A stretch of 64,000 nucleotides of DNA from Pseudoalteromonas sp. FUC4 (GTDB lineage: Bacteria > Pseudomonadota > Gammaproteobacteria > Enterobacterales > Alteromonadaceae), in NCBI RefSeq assembly GCF_008370255.1, contig NZ_SEUI01000001.1, positions 702,183 to 766,182 on the forward strand, given 5' to 3'. The translations under genes were made by a program, and so were the position numbers. Of the stretch, positions 9,217 to 19,135 are shown in pieces. Within the stretch, counting starts at the first letter, position 1, and the number at the start of each line of letters is the position of its first letter. The notes beneath the pieces were generated by a model. That model made no database searches, had not been told where the DNA came from, and worked only from the letters and a program-made list of their open reading frames with translations.

Positions 9217-9562
9217 TTATTTAAGTCGGGTCACTTTAACTGACTGGTTTAAATTGCCATAGTAGTTCTCCTCATATTGAGTTGTTAAAACGTACTTTAT
9301 TGAACAATATAACCGTTGATTGTTAAACCGACTTACCCATTCTCAGTTTGCATATTCAATTGCATCAAAAATAAGGACTGTGTGCATCGTCGTTGATACA
9401 CACCAATCTACGATGTTCCGTGAGAATCGGTCTTTCACAAAGGCTATGTAACCAAATCAGATCCTACTAGCGCATCCCAAAGAGAAGGGATACTCATGTT
9501 GTAGTAACTAGCTTAATTACACGTTCACGAAATTTTGATGTACAGCGGTTTTATTTTTTCAT
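9217..9562 (-). pseudogene. Decayed IS3-family transposase (orfA/orfB fragments)
   Basis: Read on the minus strand, 9562 to about 9497 gives MKK, a stop, then TSKFRERVIKLV, which resembles the start of IS3-family OrfA. From 9456 a second fragment reads FGYIAFVKDRFSRNIVDW, then a stop, then FNNQRLYCSIKYV and TQYEENYYGNLNQS, ending at a TAA at 9217-9219. These match the middle and the extreme C-terminus of OrfB, the DDE transposase. The central part of OrfB, including the usual HSDRGSQY block, is missing, as is the end of OrfA. The copy is therefore internally deleted, carries stops and cannot be active. The match is from memory of the family consensus. I did not find convincing terminal repeats. 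Confidence 0.72.
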
Positions 9563-9876
9563 AGCTTCAGTTTCTCAAGTTACAGAGTCTCTTGTAAACA
9601 CGGGGTATTCATAATCGAACTAGCTGTAAACTCATGATACATGATTACTGTGTTTCCATTGGCTTGGCATTAAAGATGGTTACGATTAATTTCAATTATA
9701 AAAAAGCTAAAAAATATTGAGACTTATAGAAGAAATTATAAGTTCGATAAGGGCATTGGTAAAAAATATACGTAAATAATCGGGCTGTTTAATTATATTT
9801 TTTTCGTTTAAAAATATTAACAATTTTGATTGGTTGTTAGCTTATTTGAAATCTTTATTATTGAGTTGAATGTTTT

Positions 9877-9890
9877 TTGATCTGAATCAA
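9877..9890. promoter_or_regulatory. FNR/Anr-type binding box upstream of the export operon
   Basis: The sequence TTGATCTGAATCAA is a perfect match to the FNR consensus TTGAT-N4-ATCAA. A -10-like GATTAT at 9914-9919 would put a start near 9925, so the box would centre near -42, the position of class II activation. This implies a leader of about 190 bases before the first gene at 10115. Site use is inferred. Confidence 0.5.
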
Positions 9891-10114
9891 GCTTATAAGC
9901 GGCGGTAATGATAGATTATTAATAGGGATACTGACATTTAAAATTCATTAAAATCATCTACTATCGTGAAGTAACAAAGTAGAGTCACACCTATATTACA
10001 ATTAACTCATACAGTGATAGTTAATACCAAAAATAGTGCAGTATTAGCCTAATCTTATAAATAGGCCAAGACTGGCTACATTTACCTACTTTTATATACA
10101 TGGAGTTTTACCGC

Positions 10115-11119
10115 ATGACGATTAAATCGACACTCAAATCTCTCAGTACAATTGCTGCTGTGATCATATTGGGTGGGGGTGGTTGGTATGTTTGGCAAAC
10201 TCAGCAACCAGCACTGCTATCTGAACAATTGCCAGAGAGCGTAGCTTATGGAAATGGTCGTATAGAAGCCACTGAATACGATATTGCAACAAAGCTGCCT
10301 GGTCGTTTAGTTGAAGTATTGGCCCAAGAAGGCGATATGGTTGAGGCAGGTCAAACTTTAGCAATTATTGATACCGATGATTTAAATGCGCAGCTGCGTG
10401 AAGCTAATGCAGGGTTACGTGTTGCAAAAGAGTCACGTAAATATGCTTTGGCAATTGTAGAACAACATAAAAGTGAACTTACTTTTGCAGAAACCGAGTT
10501 ACGTCGCTCTGTAGCACTGCTCAAACAAGGGCATATTTCAAAAGAAGTAGTTGATCAGCAACGAACAAGCGCTGCAACAGCGCAAGCGGCTTTAAAAGCG
10601 GCAAATGTGAAAGTGGTGCAGTCGGATGCAGAAATAGACGCAGCACAAGCGCGTATTGAGCGATTACAAAGTAATATTGCCGATAGCACCCTTAAAGCGC
10701 CTATTAGTGGCCGAATATTATATAGATTAGCAGAGCCAAGTGAAGTGCTTGGCAGTGGTGGGAAGGTTTTTTCTTTGCTTGATTTAACCGATGTGTACAT
10801 GAGTATTTATTTGCCAACAGCGCAAGCCGGTAAAGTAACAATAGGCTCTGAGGCGCGTATTATTATAGATGCGGTTGCGCAATATACATTACCAGCGAAA
10901 GTAACATTTGTGTCTGCGCAGGCGCAATTTACACCTAAATCAGTTGAGACTCGAAACGAGCGAGACAAGCTGATGTTTAGGGTAAAAGTTAAGTTGGATG
11001 CACAATTATTAAAAGATCATATTGAGCAAGTAAAAACAGGTGTACCAGGACTTGCTTATGTTCTACTTGCGCCTGAGACTAATTGGCCTACGCAATTACA
11101 GGTAAGAGTGCCTGAATAA
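10115..11119 (+). CDS. yhiI: HlyD-family periplasmic adaptor, YhiI-like
   Basis: The membrane-fusion subunit of an ABC export system, 334 residues from the ATG at 10115, which has GGAG 11 bases ahead; an in-frame ATG at 10100 overlaps that ribosome site. One N-terminal membrane anchor (about residues 8-28) is followed by a lipoyl-like half ([24 protein letters not shown]), a long alpha-helical hairpin (about 85-195), the second lipoyl half ([27 protein letters not shown]) and a beta-barrel domain. It would link the inner-membrane transporter to an outer-membrane channel of TolC type, which is not in this window. The next gene starts within its last codon, and the order matches E. coli yhiI-rbbA-yhhJ. 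Confidence 0.88.
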   Translation: MTIKSTLKSLSTIAAVIILGGGGWYVWQTQQPALLSEQLPESVAYGNGRIEATEYDIATKLPGRLVEVLAQEGDMVEAGQTLAIIDTDDLNAQLREANAGLRVAKESRKYALAIVEQHKSELTFAETELRRSVALLKQGHISKEVVDQQRTSAATAQAALKAANVKVVQSDAEIDAAQARIERLQSNIADSTLKAPISGRILYRLAEPSEVLGSGGKVFSLLDLTDVYMSIYLPTAQAGKVTIGSEARIIIDAVAQYTLPAKVTFVSAQAQFTPKSVETRNERDKLMFRVKVKLDAQLLKDHIEQVKTGVPGLAYVLLAPETNWPTQLQVRVPE

Positions 11120-13908
11120 TGGCTGATGTAAATAATAATGAAAAAGCTCACAATGTTACTTGTGCTGTAAAGCTTACAAATGTTGTGCACCGGTATGGTG
11201 ATAACTTGGCGCTTGATAGTATTAATCTTGAATTACCTAAAGGAAGTATAGTTGGATTTATAGGGCCTGATGGGGTTGGGAAATCTAGCTTATTGGCTTT
11301 AATTGCGGGGGCACGTGCTGTGCAAGATGGGGAGGTTGAAGTTTTAGAAGACAGTATGCGCAATAGCAATTTTAGGACTTCGGTTTCTCCACGTATTGCG
11401 TATATGCCACAAGGCTTGGGTAAAAACCTATACCCAAGCCTTTCGGTTTTTGAAAATATAGATTTTTTTGGTCGCCTTTTTGGACAAGAAAAAAAAGAGC
11501 GCAAACAGCGAATCAAAAATTTATTAAAAAGTACAGGGCTAACCGAGTTTGCTGACCGACCTGCAGAAAAACTGTCAGGTGGGATGAAACAGAAACTTGG
11601 CTTATGTTGTGCTTTAATTCACGATCCCGAATTACTGATTTTAGATGAGCCAACAACTGGTGTGGATCCTCTTTCTCGTCGCCAGTTTTGGCAATTGATT
11701 GAGCGTATTCGTCTTCAAAATAAGTGTATGAGCATACTGGTTGCTACCGCGTATATGGAAGAAGCTGATGACTTTGATTGGCTAATTGCTATGGATGATG
11801 GCAAAGTAATTGGCACGGGCAGCCCACAAAACATCAAAACCCAAACAGGACGAAAATCACTTGATGAAGCGTTTATATCATTACTCCCCGATACTAAGCG
11901 ACATGATCACCATACATTAGTAGTCCCCCCTCGAAAACAAAATACGAATAAAGCAGACATTGCCATAATGGCAACAGCGCTTACTAAAACATATGGTGAT
12001 TTTACTGCAGTAAGTGATGTTAGCTTAAGTATTGAACGAGGTGAAATTTTTGGATTTTTAGGTTCAAATGGATGTGGTAAAACCACAACTATGAAAATGC
12101 TTACTGGATTGCAGCCTGCAACGAGTGGGGAAGCAAAATTATTTGGTCAAGTTGTTGATGCTAACAATATAGAAACCCGTAAACGCGTTGGTTTTATGTC
12201 GCAAGCGTTTTCACTTTATAGTGAACTCAGTGTTAGGCAAAATATGGAGTTACATGCGCGACTGTTTCATTTACCTGCTGATCAAATTAAGTCGCGAGTA
12301 AAAGAGCTAATTATGCGCTTTAACCTAAAAAAATACAGTGAGGACTTTCCTGCTGATTTACCTTTGGGGATTAGACAGCGCTTATCACTTGCTGTAGCTG
12401 TTGTGCATAACCCTGAAATGCTAATACTTGATGAACCTACATCAGGGGTAGACCCTGTTGCTCGCGATGATTTTTGGAAGTTACTTATTGAACTTTCACG
12501 TGAACAAAGCGTTACTATTTTTATTTCTACTCACTTTATGGATGAAGCGGCACGTTGCGATAGAATTTCATTAATGCATGCAGGTAAAGTTCTCGCAAGT
12601 GACACTCCCATTTCACTTTGTGAAAAACGAGGTGTAGATACACTTGAAGATGCATTTATTACTTACCTAGAAGAAGCGGCAATTGAACCTGTATTAGAGA
12701 AACCTGAAGTCGTATCAATGGGGAATAATACTGATACGGTAATTAAAGCGCCTTTAATTGGTAAGAAAAAAACGAATCCAGCTTTTAGCTTATTACGATT
12801 ATTTGGCTATGCACATCGTGAAAGCATCGAATTATGGCGCGATCCTATTCGATTAACTTTTGCATTGCTTGGCTCTATAATTCTAATGTTTATTTTGGGT
12901 TTTGGCATTACCTTTGATGTGGAAGATTTGAGTTTTGCGGTAATGGATCAAGATCAAACGCCTGAAAGTCGTGATTATATTCAAAATATAGCTGGTTCAC
13001 GCTACTTTGTTCAAAAAGCAGATATAACAAGCCCTACAGAACTCGATAAACGCATGCAAAGTGGTGAATTAAGTGTTGCAGTTGAAATTCCACCTAACTT
13101 TGGACGGAAAATAAAACGCGGACGCCAGCCCGAAATTGTAGTATGGATTGATGGGTCAATGCCGTTTAGGGCGGAAACTATAAATGGTTATATGACCAGC
13201 TCGTATTATAGTTATTTAACAGATCTATCATTGCGCACTTATGGTGTTGTGCCTAATTTAGTACCTGCGAATATAGAATCGCGCTATCGGTATAATCAAG
13301 ATTTCAAAAGTATTGAAGCTATGGTACCTGCTGTTATTCCACTTTTATTGGTTTTTATACCTGCAATTCTAATGGCCCTTGGTGTAGTGCGTGAAAAAGA
13401 ATTAGGTTCAATAACTAATTTATATGTTACGCCAGTTACTCGGCTTGAATTTATTATAGGTAAACAATTGCCTTATATTTTGGTCAGTATGGTGAGTTTT
13501 TTTGGTTTAGTTGCACTTGCTATAACGGTATTTGGTGTGCCACTAAAGGGAAGTTTTTGGGCATTAAGTGTTGCGGCATTGCTATACGTTACAGCAACCA
13601 CAGGTGTTGGGTTACTAATTTCAGCTTTTACAAAAACACAAATATCAGCTTTAGCTGCATCGACAATAGTTGTACTTATGATAGCCGTAAATTTTTGTGG
13701 TCTTATTGATCCAGTTTCATCACTTGATGGCATCAGTGCCATTATTGGAAAGCTATTCCCGACAACTTATTTTTTAGAAGCTTGCCGTGGTGTATTTAAT
13801 AAAGCGCTGAATTTCTACGAATTATCAGCACAGCTTCTACCTTTACTTGCTTTTATACCGGTATTGACGTTAGCCAGTGTATTTTTACTTCCCAAGCAGG
13901 ATAAATAA
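11119..13908 (+). CDS. rbbA: RbbA-like ABC protein: two ATPase domains fused to a permease
   Basis: 929 residues, close to E. coli RbbA (911) and very similar along its length as I remember it. The first ATPase has Walker A GPDGVGKS (49-56), signature [11 protein letters not shown] near 150 and [13 protein letters not shown]. The second has GSNGCGKTT near 314, the atypical signature [11 protein letters not shown] near 414 and [13 protein letters not shown]. From about residue 575 an ABC-2 permease with about six membrane segments follows, with a large periplasmic domain after the first. In E. coli the protein was described as a ribosome-associated ATPase; its architecture and its HlyD and permease neighbours fit an exporter at least as well. 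It probably pairs with the separate YhhJ permease. Overlap with the adaptor gene implies translational coupling. Confidence 0.93.
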   Translation: MADVNNNEKAHNVTCAVKLTNVVHRYGDNLALDSINLELPKGSIVGFIGPDGVGKSSLLALIAGARAVQDGEVEVLEDSMRNSNFRTSVSPRIAYMPQGLGKNLYPSLSVFENIDFFGRLFGQEKKERKQRIKNLLKSTGLTEFADRPAEKLSGGMKQKLGLCCALIHDPELLILDEPTTGVDPLSRRQFWQLIERIRLQNKCMSILVATAYMEEADDFDWLIAMDDGKVIGTGSPQNIKTQTGRKSLDEAFISLLPDTKRHDHHTLVVPPRKQNTNKADIAIMATALTKTYGDFTAVSDVSLSIERGEIFGFLGSNGCGKTTTMKMLTGLQPATSGEAKLFGQVVDANNIETRKRVGFMSQAFSLYSELSVRQNMELHARLFHLPADQIKSRVKELIMRFNLKKYSEDFPADLPLGIRQRLSLAVAVVHNPEMLILDEPTSGVDPVARDDFWKLLIELSREQSVTIFISTHFMDEAARCDRISLMHAGKVLASDTPISLCEKRGVDTLEDAFITYLEEAAIEPVLEKPEVVSMGNNTDTVIKAPLIGKKKTNPAFSLLRLFGYAHRESIELWRDPIRLTFALLGSIILMFILGFGITFDVEDLSFAVMDQDQTPESRDYIQNIAGSRYFVQKADITSPTELDKRMQSGELSVAVEIPPNFGRKIKRGRQPEIVVWIDGSMPFRAETINGYMTSSYYSYLTDLSLRTYGVVPNLVPANIESRYRYNQDFKSIEAMVPAVIPLLLVFIPAILMALGVVREKELGSITNLYVTPVTRLEFIIGKQLPYILVSMVSFFGLVALAITVFGVPLKGSFWALSVAALLYVTATTGVGLLISAFTKTQISALAASTIVVLMIAVNFCGLIDPVSSLDGISAIIGKLFPTTYFLEACRGVFNKALNFYELSAQLLPLLAFIPVLTLASVFLLPKQDK

Positions 13909-13910
13909 TT

Positions 13911-15032
13911 ATGCAGCGTCGAGGAAATATTTTTAATTTAGGTGTTAAAGAACTACGCAGTTTATGGCGTGATAAAGCGCTACTACTTTTTGTGTTTTTT
14001 GCTTTTACCGGGTTAATTTATGTTGTCTCTTCAGCAACATCTATAGAATTAAATAATGCACCAGTAGCTGTTGTAGATGGTGACCAATCACAGTTATCTA
14101 AGCGCATAATAAATGCCTTTTATGGTCCTTATTTTAAAACACCAGATGTAATTTTGTTAACAGACGTTGACCCAACACTTGATAATGGTAGTTATACTTT
14201 TGTACTAAATATTCCGCCAGATTTTGAACGTGATGTACTCGCTAGTAAACAACCTACGTTACAAGTAAATATCGATGCAACCCGCATGTCTCAAGCATTT
14301 ATTGGTGATAACTATATTCAAACAATTATAAGTGCTGAAATTAATGAGTTTGTAAAAGGTTATCGAACTACCTATACACTGCCGATAGAGCAATCATCAC
14401 ACATCTTATTTAATCCAAACAAAACGAGTGTGTGGTTTGGAAGTGTTATGGAATTAATGAACGTAATTACTATGATATCAATTATTTTAACAGGAGCTGC
14501 GGTTATACGAGAGCGAGAGCACGGCACGCTGGAGCATTTACTTGTTATGCCCATAACGCCATTTGAAATAGTAATGTCTAAAATTTGGGCTAATGGTTTA
14601 GTTATTTTATTACTGACCACGTTTTCACTTTTTATTGTGATTGAAGGTATTTTACAAGTACCGATTCATGGATCAGCAGCACTATTTTTGCTGGGCGCGG
14701 CAATTCATTTATTTGCTACAACATCATTGGGTATATTATTAGGCACTCAAGCACGGACTATGCCGCAATTAGGCTTATTGATGATTCTTATATTATTGCC
14801 ATTACAAATGTTGTCGGGCGGAGTCACACCGCGTGAAAGTATGCCTGATATAGTACAAAATATTATGCTATTTGCACCTACTACTCATTTTGTGAAATTT
14901 GCTCAAGCTATTTTGTACAGAGGGGCAGGTTGGGATGTAGTTTGGCCTTATTTTTTGGCTTTATTTGCTATCGGAAGTGTATTTTTTATATTTGCGTTAT
15001 CGCGGTTTCGTAAATCAGTCGCGTTGGGTTGA
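13911..15032 (+). CDS. yhhJ: ABC-2 type permease, YhhJ-like
   Basis: A 373-residue inner-membrane permease starting two bases after the rbbA stop. It has one membrane segment near residues 24-44, a periplasmic domain of about 130 residues and then about five segments. The loop REREHGTLEHLLVMPITPFEI is typical of ABC-2 permeases and contacts the ATPase. With the permease half of RbbA it would form the heterodimeric channel fed by the two ATPase domains, with the HlyD protein on the periplasmic side. The substrate is unknown. No clear terminator is seen right after the stop, only an AT-rich stretch before the MAPEG gene. Confidence 0.9.
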   Translation: MQRRGNIFNLGVKELRSLWRDKALLLFVFFAFTGLIYVVSSATSIELNNAPVAVVDGDQSQLSKRIINAFYGPYFKTPDVILLTDVDPTLDNGSYTFVLNIPPDFERDVLASKQPTLQVNIDATRMSQAFIGDNYIQTIISAEINEFVKGYRTTYTLPIEQSSHILFNPNKTSVWFGSVMELMNVITMISIILTGAAVIREREHGTLEHLLVMPITPFEIVMSKIWANGLVILLLTTFSLFIVIEGILQVPIHGSAALFLLGAAIHLFATTSLGILLGTQARTMPQLGLLMILILLPLQMLSGGVTPRESMPDIVQNIMLFAPTTHFVKFAQAILYRGAGWDVVWPYFLALFAIGSVFFIFALSRFRKSVALG

Positions 15033-15186
15033 TAGGGATTATGTACTAGGTAATCTTTATAAATAGATGGAATTACTTACATTTATAAATAACTTTACTA
15101 AATTAAGTTTATATTTTTCAATTAATTAAGTGCGGCCTAAAACTTGCTATATAGTACCAATTAAAAACAAAAGAAGGGATTTAATA

Positions 15187-15606
15187 ATGACTGAAGTTGC
15201 ACTTTCGGCCTATTTGGCATTTTACCTCTATTTAATTATGTTGCTTGTACAGTGGGCTGTGGCGACGTTTAGCAAAGCTAAAGAGCCAAATGCTGTACCA
15301 GGTAAAATTGACGAGGATTTATCGCACGAAAGCTTTATATTTAGAGCACACCGTACGTTTCATAATACGCTTGAAAACAGTGCATTATTTATAGGTACGG
15401 TGTTATTTGCGTTTATAATTAATTATCAAAGCCCGATTTTTGCAATGTGTATTTGGGTGTACTTAATTGCGCGTTTAATTCATATGGCGCTGTACTACGC
15501 TATTGCAACGGAGAAAAACCCAAGCCCACGTAGTTACTTCTTTTTAATTGGTGTGCTTGCTAATGTGGTTATGCTGATAATGATAGGGTTAAGGCTAATC
15601 TCTTAA
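15187..15606 (+). CDS. MAPEG family membrane protein
   Basis: A 139-residue integral membrane protein with about four hydrophobic helices. The motif FRAHRTFHNTLENSALF (about residues 45-62) is diagnostic for the MAPEG family (membrane-associated proteins in eicosanoid and glutathione metabolism), and a further YLIARLIHMALYY helix follows. I chose the ATG at 15187 because GAAGGGA lies about 10 bases ahead; a GTG at 15130 would add 19 unlikely residues. Bacterial MAPEG proteins may have glutathione transferase or peroxidase activity, but many are untested. The gene is followed by a strong bidirectional terminator. Confidence 0.88.
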   Translation: MTEVALSAYLAFYLYLIMLLVQWAVATFSKAKEPNAVPGKIDEDLSHESFIFRAHRTFHNTLENSALFIGTVLFAFIINYQSPIFAMCIWVYLIARLIHMALYYAIATEKNPSPRSYFFLIGVLANVVMLIMIGLRLIS

Positions 15607-15641
15607 TTTATAAAAAAGTTATAAAATTTATTTATAACGAT

Positions 15642-15687
15642 AAACAAAAAAGCGAAGAGCCTCTAAGGCATCTTCGCTTTTTTGTTT
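15642..15687. terminator. Bidirectional terminator
   Basis: Perfect 17-base arms, starting AAACAAAAAAGCGAAGA, flank a 12-base loop. The A/T-rich ends give a T-run on both strands. It separates the MAPEG gene (plus) from the ABC exporter gene (minus) and can serve both. Confidence 0.9.
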
Positions 15688-15736
15688 AAGTAGCAGCGGA
15701 ATATAAACCACGTCTACAGTAGGGCAATATTAATGG

Positions 15737-17584
15737 TTAATCGATGCCTATAAACCCGCCTGTTTGGTGTGTCCATAGAGCTGCGTATATTCCACCCTTA
15801 GCTATTAGTTCTTCATGAGTGCCTTGCTCAACTACGCCGCCGTCATCAAGTACAATTAATCTATCCATTTGTGCAATGGTTGATAGCCTGTGCGCTATGG
15901 CAATAACTGTTTTACCTGTCATTAAATCATCAAGGCTTGCCTGAATTGCTGCTTCTACTTCAGAGTCGAGTGCGCTGGTGGCTTCGTCGAGTATAAGTAT
16001 GGGTGCATTTTTAAGTAGCACACGTGCAATAGCAATACGTTGGCGCTGACCGCCCGAAAGCGTAACACCGCGTTCGCCCACTTGTGCATCAAAGCCTTTA
16101 TTGCCTTTGCTATCTACCAAGTCGTTTATAAACTCAAGCGCCTTAGCTTGTTTGGTCGCGTTGATCATTTCATCGTAGGTTGCATCAGGACGACCGTACA
16201 AAATATTGTCTTTTACTGAGCGATGAAGCAAGGAGGTATCTTGCGTTACCATGGCTATATATCTGCGTAGGCTTTCTTGGCTGACGTCTGTGATGTTTTG
16301 CCCATCAATTTTTATGCTGCCAGAGTCGGTATCGTAAAAGCGCAGTAATAAGTTAACAAGTGTTGATTTACCCGCGCCAGAGCGACCAACTAAACCAATT
16401 TTCTCGCCAGGTTTAATATTTAAGTTTAAACCGTTCATTACAGGGCTGCGATTAGTCTCGTTTGCAGCTTTACCGTAATTAAAGTGTACGTTGTTAAACT
16501 CAATGGCACCTTGGCTTACGTTAAGCGTATTAGCGTTTGGTTTATCGGCAACTTCGATAGGGTTTGACAGTGTTTTCATGCCATCGGCTACGGTGCCAAT
16601 GTTTTCGAACAAGCTGCTTATTTCCCACATGATCCACTGCGCCATACCGTTTAATCTGAGCGCTAAGCTAACAGCAACTGCAATGGCGCCGGCGCTAATT
16701 GCACTAAGTGACCATAAATAAAGTGATATAGCGGCAACCGAAAATACTAATAGGTAATTTAAGCTTTGAATAACAAAGTTTAAGCTGGTTACTAAGCGCA
16801 TTTGCTTGTACACAGGCTGTAAAAATACATCCATGCTTTGTTTTGCGTATTGCTCTTCTCGCTGGGTATACGAAAACAATTTAATAGTAGAAATATTTGT
16901 GTAGCTATCAACAATTCGACCGGTCATTTCTGAGCGCGCATCGGCTTGTGAGCTGGCAATCTTTTTAAGGCGCGGTACAAAATAAAGCTGTACGCAAATG
17001 TATAAAACCAACCAAACTAATAAAGGGATCATTAAGCGCCAATCGGCTTCGGCAACTAAAAATACCATAGAGCCAAAGTAAACCACGATATACATTAATA
17101 CGTCGAGTAGCTTGGTCACTGTTTCGCGAACGGCTAAAGAAGTTTGCAGTACTTTAGTGGCTATTCTTCCTGCAAATTCATTTTGATAAAAGCTAACACT
17201 TTGGCGCAGTAAATAACGATGCGCTAACCAGCGAATCGACATAGGGTAATTGCCCAGCAATGCTTGGTGCAAAATAGCAGAATGAAAAAATACGACTACG
17301 GGCAATACCAGTAAGAGCATGACAGCCATTTTGATAAGTTCTGATTTTTGCTCTACAAACAAGGTTTCGGGTGTGTAGGCCGTTAACCAATCAACAAGCT
17401 GCCCCATATAGCTAAATAAAGAAACCTCTAAAATAGCGAGCATGGCGGCGCTGATTGACATTAGCACCAACGACAGTTCCATTCCTTTGGTGTAGTGACG
17501 ACAAAAAGCAAACAAAGTAGAAGGCGGCTGAGTGGGTTGGTCCTCAGGAAATGCTTTTGTCATTTTTTCAAATAATCGATACAT
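15737..17584 (-). CDS. ABC exporter, fused membrane and ATPase domains
   Basis: A 615-residue type IV ABC half-transporter. The first 340 residues carry six membrane helices. The ATPase domain follows with Walker A GRSGAGKST (about residue 405), the Q-loop MVTQDTSLLHRSVKDNILYG, signature LSGGQRQRIAIARVL, Walker B ILILDEATSALDS and the switch His in IAIAHRLSTI. It would act as a homodimer, or as a heterodimer with a partner not seen nearby. Substrate specificity cannot be read from the sequence; drugs and lipids are usual for this class. A 10-base inverted repeat directly upstream may regulate it. Confidence 0.88.
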   Translation of the reverse strand: MYRLFEKMTKAFPEDQPTQPPSTLFAFCRHYTKGMELSLVLMSISAAMLAILEVSLFSYMGQLVDWLTAYTPETLFVEQKSELIKMAVMLLLVLPVVVFFHSAILHQALLGNYPMSIRWLAHRYLLRQSVSFYQNEFAGRIATKVLQTSLAVRETVTKLLDVLMYIVVYFGSMVFLVAEADWRLMIPLLVWLVLYICVQLYFVPRLKKIASSQADARSEMTGRIVDSYTNISTIKLFSYTQREEQYAKQSMDVFLQPVYKQMRLVTSLNFVIQSLNYLLVFSVAAISLYLWSLSAISAGAIAVAVSLALRLNGMAQWIMWEISSLFENIGTVADGMKTLSNPIEVADKPNANTLNVSQGAIEFNNVHFNYGKAANETNRSPVMNGLNLNIKPGEKIGLVGRSGAGKSTLVNLLLRFYDTDSGSIKIDGQNITDVSQESLRRYIAMVTQDTSLLHRSVKDNILYGRPDATYDEMINATKQAKALEFINDLVDSKGNKGFDAQVGERGVTLSGGQRQRIAIARVLLKNAPILILDEATSALDSEVEAAIQASLDDLMTGKTVIAIAHRLSTIAQMDRLIVLDDGGVVEQGTHEELIAKGGIYAALWTHQTGGFIGID

Positions 17585-17591
17585 TTTAAAA

Positions 17592-17632
17592 ACTTAAATG
17601 GCAAATAATGACGAGTATCATACCATTTAAGT
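17592..17632. promoter_or_regulatory. Inverted repeat upstream of the ABC exporter
   Basis: Arms ACTTAAATGG and CCATTTAAGT are a perfect 10-base inverted repeat with a 21-base spacer, eight bases before the exporter start. It could be an operator for the exporter or a weak terminator for the lipoprotein gene upstream on the same strand. T-richness on the minus side is modest, so I lean to operator. Confidence 0.35.
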
Positions 17633-17681
17633 ATTTTTAAATGCAGTTTTGTAGGGCATTAATTATGAGTATTATTGTTAT

Positions 17682-18518
17682 TTATTGCGTTGGGCTACTT
17701 AGATTTATTCCTTCGCTCATGTATAAATCGTCATATCTGAGACCACCATTTCCGTAAGGCTTTTTTATTGGGCCTGTATTACAGTTTGCTAAAAAGTATA
17801 TAAGAGGTTGTTCGCGCTTCATTCTAAATTGTGCATTTTTATATACCAATGTTTGCTTTTTAAATTCACCACCTCTTACGTAAACATCATATTGCTGACC
17901 TTGCTCTGAAGCTGCTGCGTTATTAACAACGTACCATACGTCGTACCAGGTATTTGTTTGCAGAGGTTTAGCTGACTGTTTTGTAGTGTAGTTTTGAATA
18001 TTGCTATATCCGCTGTCGGTTTTAACCATTAATGCGCCATCGTTTACAAGACCGTTTGATTCTGTTTTATCGGTTACGCGAAGTGTGGGTTCAAACGCAT
18101 CGTAAGCATGTTTATTAATGAGATCTGGAGTAAGATTACTCAACCCAAAAGCATGGTTATTAGGAAAAGCTGCTACGTTTATACGTATATAAAAAGTGTA
18201 GATTTCACCAATTTCAACCGCTTGTGGAAGCTTTGTATAAGAAAGCGCTTTACGATTGCCAACAATACTATCGCGTGCGGGCTTTTTTAGTAAATAATGA
18301 TTTGTGGATGCCGTTACTTGCTCTGATTGTATAACTGTTATTTGTGGATTTTTAACCTGTGGCTTAGTTTCATTTTGTGTATCAACACTTTGCCAATTGC
18401 TAAGTGAGTTTTCAAAATTATCAATAAGCAGCCATTTGTTTGACGTGTTTTTAGAAATGGTTGAACACGACGCTAACGTGCTTAACAAACATAAAAGTAA
18501 CGTGTGTTTAAAATGCAT
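17682..18518 (-). CDS. Outer-membrane or periplasmic lipoprotein, unknown function
   Basis: 278 residues with a lipoprotein signal peptide: KHTLLLCLLSTLASC, where LASC is the lipobox and the Cys (about residue 18) would carry the lipid. Ser follows the Cys, which favours outer-membrane sorting under the +2 rule. The mature part is beta-rich, beginning WLLIDNFENSLSNWQSVD and ending YDDLYMSEG, a pattern seen in jelly-roll carbohydrate-binding or polysaccharide-lyase-like folds. That fold is a guess and no catalytic residues are evident. No partner gene is obvious; the ABC exporter lies downstream on the same strand but is separated by a repeat. Confidence 0.7.
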   Translation of the reverse strand: MHFKHTLLLCLLSTLASCSTISKNTSNKWLLIDNFENSLSNWQSVDTQNETKPQVKNPQITVIQSEQVTASTNHYLLKKPARDSIVGNRKALSYTKLPQAVEIGEIYTFYIRINVAAFPNNHAFGLSNLTPDLINKHAYDAFEPTLRVTDKTESNGLVNDGALMVKTDSGYSNIQNYTTKQSAKPLQTNTWYDVWYVVNNAAASEQGQQYDVYVRGGEFKKQTLVYKNAQFRMKREQPLIYFLANCNTGPIKKPYGNGGLRYDDLYMSEGINLSSPTQ

Positions 18519-18728
18519 AATTGGCTCTCAGTAAGTTTAGTTTTTTTTGGTTAACCAATTATTTTTTTGGCTATCACTTTAAAGTAAAAGATATGTAACC
18601 AATTTAATGTTTTTATGTCAATCATTAAAGTAATAGGTGTGGTTTGATAAAGCTTGAAAATGTAATATAGCTTTTGCATTCAAACAACTCGGCAAACTGT
18701 CGCTGAGCATAAATTAATAGGACGTTTT

Positions 18729-19129
18729 ATGTATACGGGTTCGTGTTTGTGCGGTGAGATAAGCGTTGAAGTGTCGGGCAGTACAGCATTATTCATTGTC
18801 ATTGTTCACTGTGTAGAAAAAACAGTGGGACTGCATTTGCAACCAATGGCTTTGTAAATACAGGTGACTTTACAATAACAAAAGGGCAAGCACTACTTAG
18901 CGAATATAGTTTTAAAGCAGGACACACACGTTATTTTTGTAGATGTTGTGGCTCGCCTGTTTACAGTAGCAAAAATGATGACAAAAGCAGAATACGAATT
19001 CGTTTAGGAATACTCGATAGCGATATTACTGAGCAGGTATTATCGCATAATTTTGTTACGTCTAAAGCTAACTGGGAGCTGCTCGAAACAAGCTTACCGT
19101 GCTATGAAAAACATGAACCTGGTCGGTAA
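18729..19129 (+). pseudogene. GFA (glutathione-dependent formaldehyde-activating) family gene, frameshifted
   Basis: From the ATG at 18729 the frame reads MYTGSCLCGEISVEVSGS, the standard GFA start with its CxCG zinc ligands. It then loses sense after about residue 21 and stops at a TAA about 45 codons in. The -1 frame takes over by 18794 with HCHCSLCRKNSGTAFATNG, then CRCCGSPVY and a normal C-terminus ending at 19129. One base has been lost (or two gained) just before 18794. Rejoined, the product would be about 133 residues, a full-length zinc protein of the GFA superfamily. Both halves are otherwise intact, so the damage is recent or a sequence error. Many members are not truly formaldehyde-related. 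Confidence 0.85.
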
Positions 19130-19135
19130 CGCGTT

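Larger units (their letters stand above)
8914..10114. other. 1.2-kb region with no intact gene
   Basis: All frames are interrupted. The middle (about 9217-9562) holds the remains of an IS3-family transposase on the minus strand, listed separately. An FNR-type box lies at 9877-9890, followed by a long AT-rich leader before the export operon. In 8940-9215 and 9565-9870 I see only scattered short frames and no recognisable protein. The stretch reads as decayed mobile DNA fused to the promoter region of the rbbA operon. Confidence 0.6.

Noticed and set aside
11148..11516. 122-codon minus-strand frame
   Set aside because: It lies opposite the first ATPase domain of rbbA and has no recognisable features.
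10100..15032. The yhiI-rbbA-yhhJ operon as a new transport system
   Set aside because: All three proteins match a known E. coli gene set in the same order; only its regulation looks noteworthy.
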